Of a stretch of 64,000 nucleotides of DNA, positions 63,306-64,000 are shown one piece after another (within the stretch, counting starts at the first letter, position 1; each line of letters opens with the position of its first letter). The stretch is from contig CALMNL010000006.1 of NCBI GenBank assembly GCA_937868765.1, positions 310,001 to 374,000 of the forward strand, written 5' to 3'. The DNA is from an uncultured Desulfatitalea sp. (lineage in GTDB: Bacteria; Desulfobacterota; Desulfobacteria; Desulfobacterales; Desulfosarcinaceae). Made by a program: the position numbers and the translations under genes. A model generated the notes under the pieces. The model was not told where the DNA came from, did not search any database, and was given only the letters and a program-made list of their open reading frames with translations.

Positions 63306-64000
63306 TCACCGGCCATTTCCCAGTTGCTCCGCCTCGTAGCTTTCAAATGCATCGTAGTTCGAAACGCCGCGTGAGCGGTTGTTTCTGCCTTGAATGGTCT
63401 GGTCCACCCGGCTTTTGATGTACTCGCAGAGTTCCTCAAAGCGCGAAACATGGATAAAAAACGTCTTTGCCTTGAACTTGCGCTGAATGGTGGAATGAAT
63501 TTCGGCATGGCTGAAGGGACGGAAGCTACCGTAGCTGGCGTCGGCTTGACGATAATCGTAGTAGCGCTTGATCAGATAGTCGATGTAGCCCTTCTTGATG
63601 GTGTCCGCGCCGATGGAATCCACCGGGTATTGCATCCGGGGCGACCGTTTGCGGCCGAAGGTCACGGTGTTGGCGATAATGCTGTCGCTGACACTCGCGG
63701 CGTTCACGCTCACCGACTGCTTGGGGCTTTTTTCGGCCCGCCGGGGTGACGCCTTGTGCGTCCAGAACAGTTCCATCTTCTTCGCATGGACATCCGCTGG
63801 TGAAATTTCCCCGCGCGTGATCTTGGTGTGGCAGTTCCCGCATACGACGATCAAGTTTTCGATCTTGTTGTTCGAGGGGTCTCCGTCGATATGATGAATC
63901 TCCAGCACCGCTACGTCCGCGACGCTGCAGAACGGGCAGCGATTGTCGGCTTCCTGATAGAGTTTCTTGCTCGTCAAGGCTGAAACTGACTTGCGCTGTT
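63306..64000 (-). CDS. HNH endonuclease, 5' end outside the window
   Basis: At least 223 residues; the frame is open to the window edge, so the start lies beyond 64000. Near the N-terminus RCPFC and VCGNCHTK flank IHHIDGDPSNNKIENLIV, a complete HNH motif with the zinc-binding CxxC pairs. The remainder includes a basic linker and a C-terminal helical region without known similarity (KGYIDYLIKRYYDYRQADAS). HNH nucleases include homing, restriction and phage enzymes. The adjoining regulator gene and stress operon lie on the same strand but 147 bases away. Confidence 0.85.
   Translation of the reverse strand, partial: QRKSVSALTSKKLYQEADNRCPFCSVADVAVLEIHHIDGDPSNNKIENLIVVCGNCHTKITRGEISPADVHAKKMELFWTHKASPRRAEKSPKQSVSVNAASVSDSIIANTVTFGRKRSPRMQYPVDSIGADTIKKGYIDYLIKRYYDYRQADASYGSFRPFSHAEIHSTIQRKFKAKTFFIHVSRFEELCEYIKSRVDQTIQGRNNRSRGVSNYDAFESYEAEQLGNGR

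Overview
The window is GC-rich (roughly 60 %) bacterial chromosome. The gene content points to an anaerobic, respiratory deltaproteobacterium of the Desulfobacterota type (Desulfosarcina-like). This is an inference from gene families, with no ribosomal marker to confirm it. Supporting genes are a tungsten aldehyde:ferredoxin oxidoreductase, a cysteine-rich 4Fe-4S protein, a B12/radical-SAM enzyme, several acyl-CoA ligases and a CoA-transferase. No tRNA, rRNA or CRISPR array was seen.

Layout. 1-2.5 kb: tail of an outer-membrane efflux gene, a decayed stretch with an apparent adaptor-protein remnant, and a ferredoxin-like protein. 2.5-9.5 kb: two lipid/acyl-type oxidoreductases, a B12-radical SAM enzyme and a TetR regulator, separated by a graveyard of truncated genes (IS1595-type transposase, thiolase, enoyl-CoA hydratase, START domain, SCP2-like). 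9.6-14.6 kb: a plus-strand operon of AOR, an iron-alcohol-dehydrogenase homologue that has lost its metal ligands, a conserved unknown, and an intact iron alcohol dehydrogenase. 14.6-20.7 kb: a minus-strand operon of hydantoinase-like protein, HDAC-family amidohydrolase, EpmA and a PAS histidine kinase. 20.9-21.15 kb: a large nested inverted repeat. 21.2-24.3 kb: hisS-aspS. 24.3-31.4 kb: PRC-barrel protein, glyoxalase-fold protein, CoA-transferase with rtcA, two MFS transporters. 31.5-39.7 kb: acyl-CoA ligases, a cupin-type regulator, S1C protease, esterase, SDR and a MaoC-like protein. 40-47 kb: a large secreted hydrolase-like protein, rhodanese, a membrane protein and a CHASE2 serine/threonine kinase. 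47-52 kb: a small defence or toxin-antitoxin-like patch (broken nucleotidyltransferase, winged-helix partner, Fic protein, TM0106-like nuclease).

The most striking region is 63.2 to 52.3 kb on the minus strand. It reads as one nearly gapless series: HTH regulator, RelA/SpoT-like alarmone synthetase with a degenerate hydrolase domain, GT4 glycosyltransferase fused to a glycosidase-like domain, GH130-like protein, GT4 fused to a type II phosphomannose-isomerase cupin, a second GH130-like protein, a 35-codon ORF, two Hsp20s, GroES, GroEL and a zinc ribbon. It joins (p)ppGpp signalling, mannoside-type carbohydrate metabolism and chaperones in one apparent transcription unit. This is the best candidate for an undescribed stress-response system. 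Its link as a single system is inferred from spacing and strand only.
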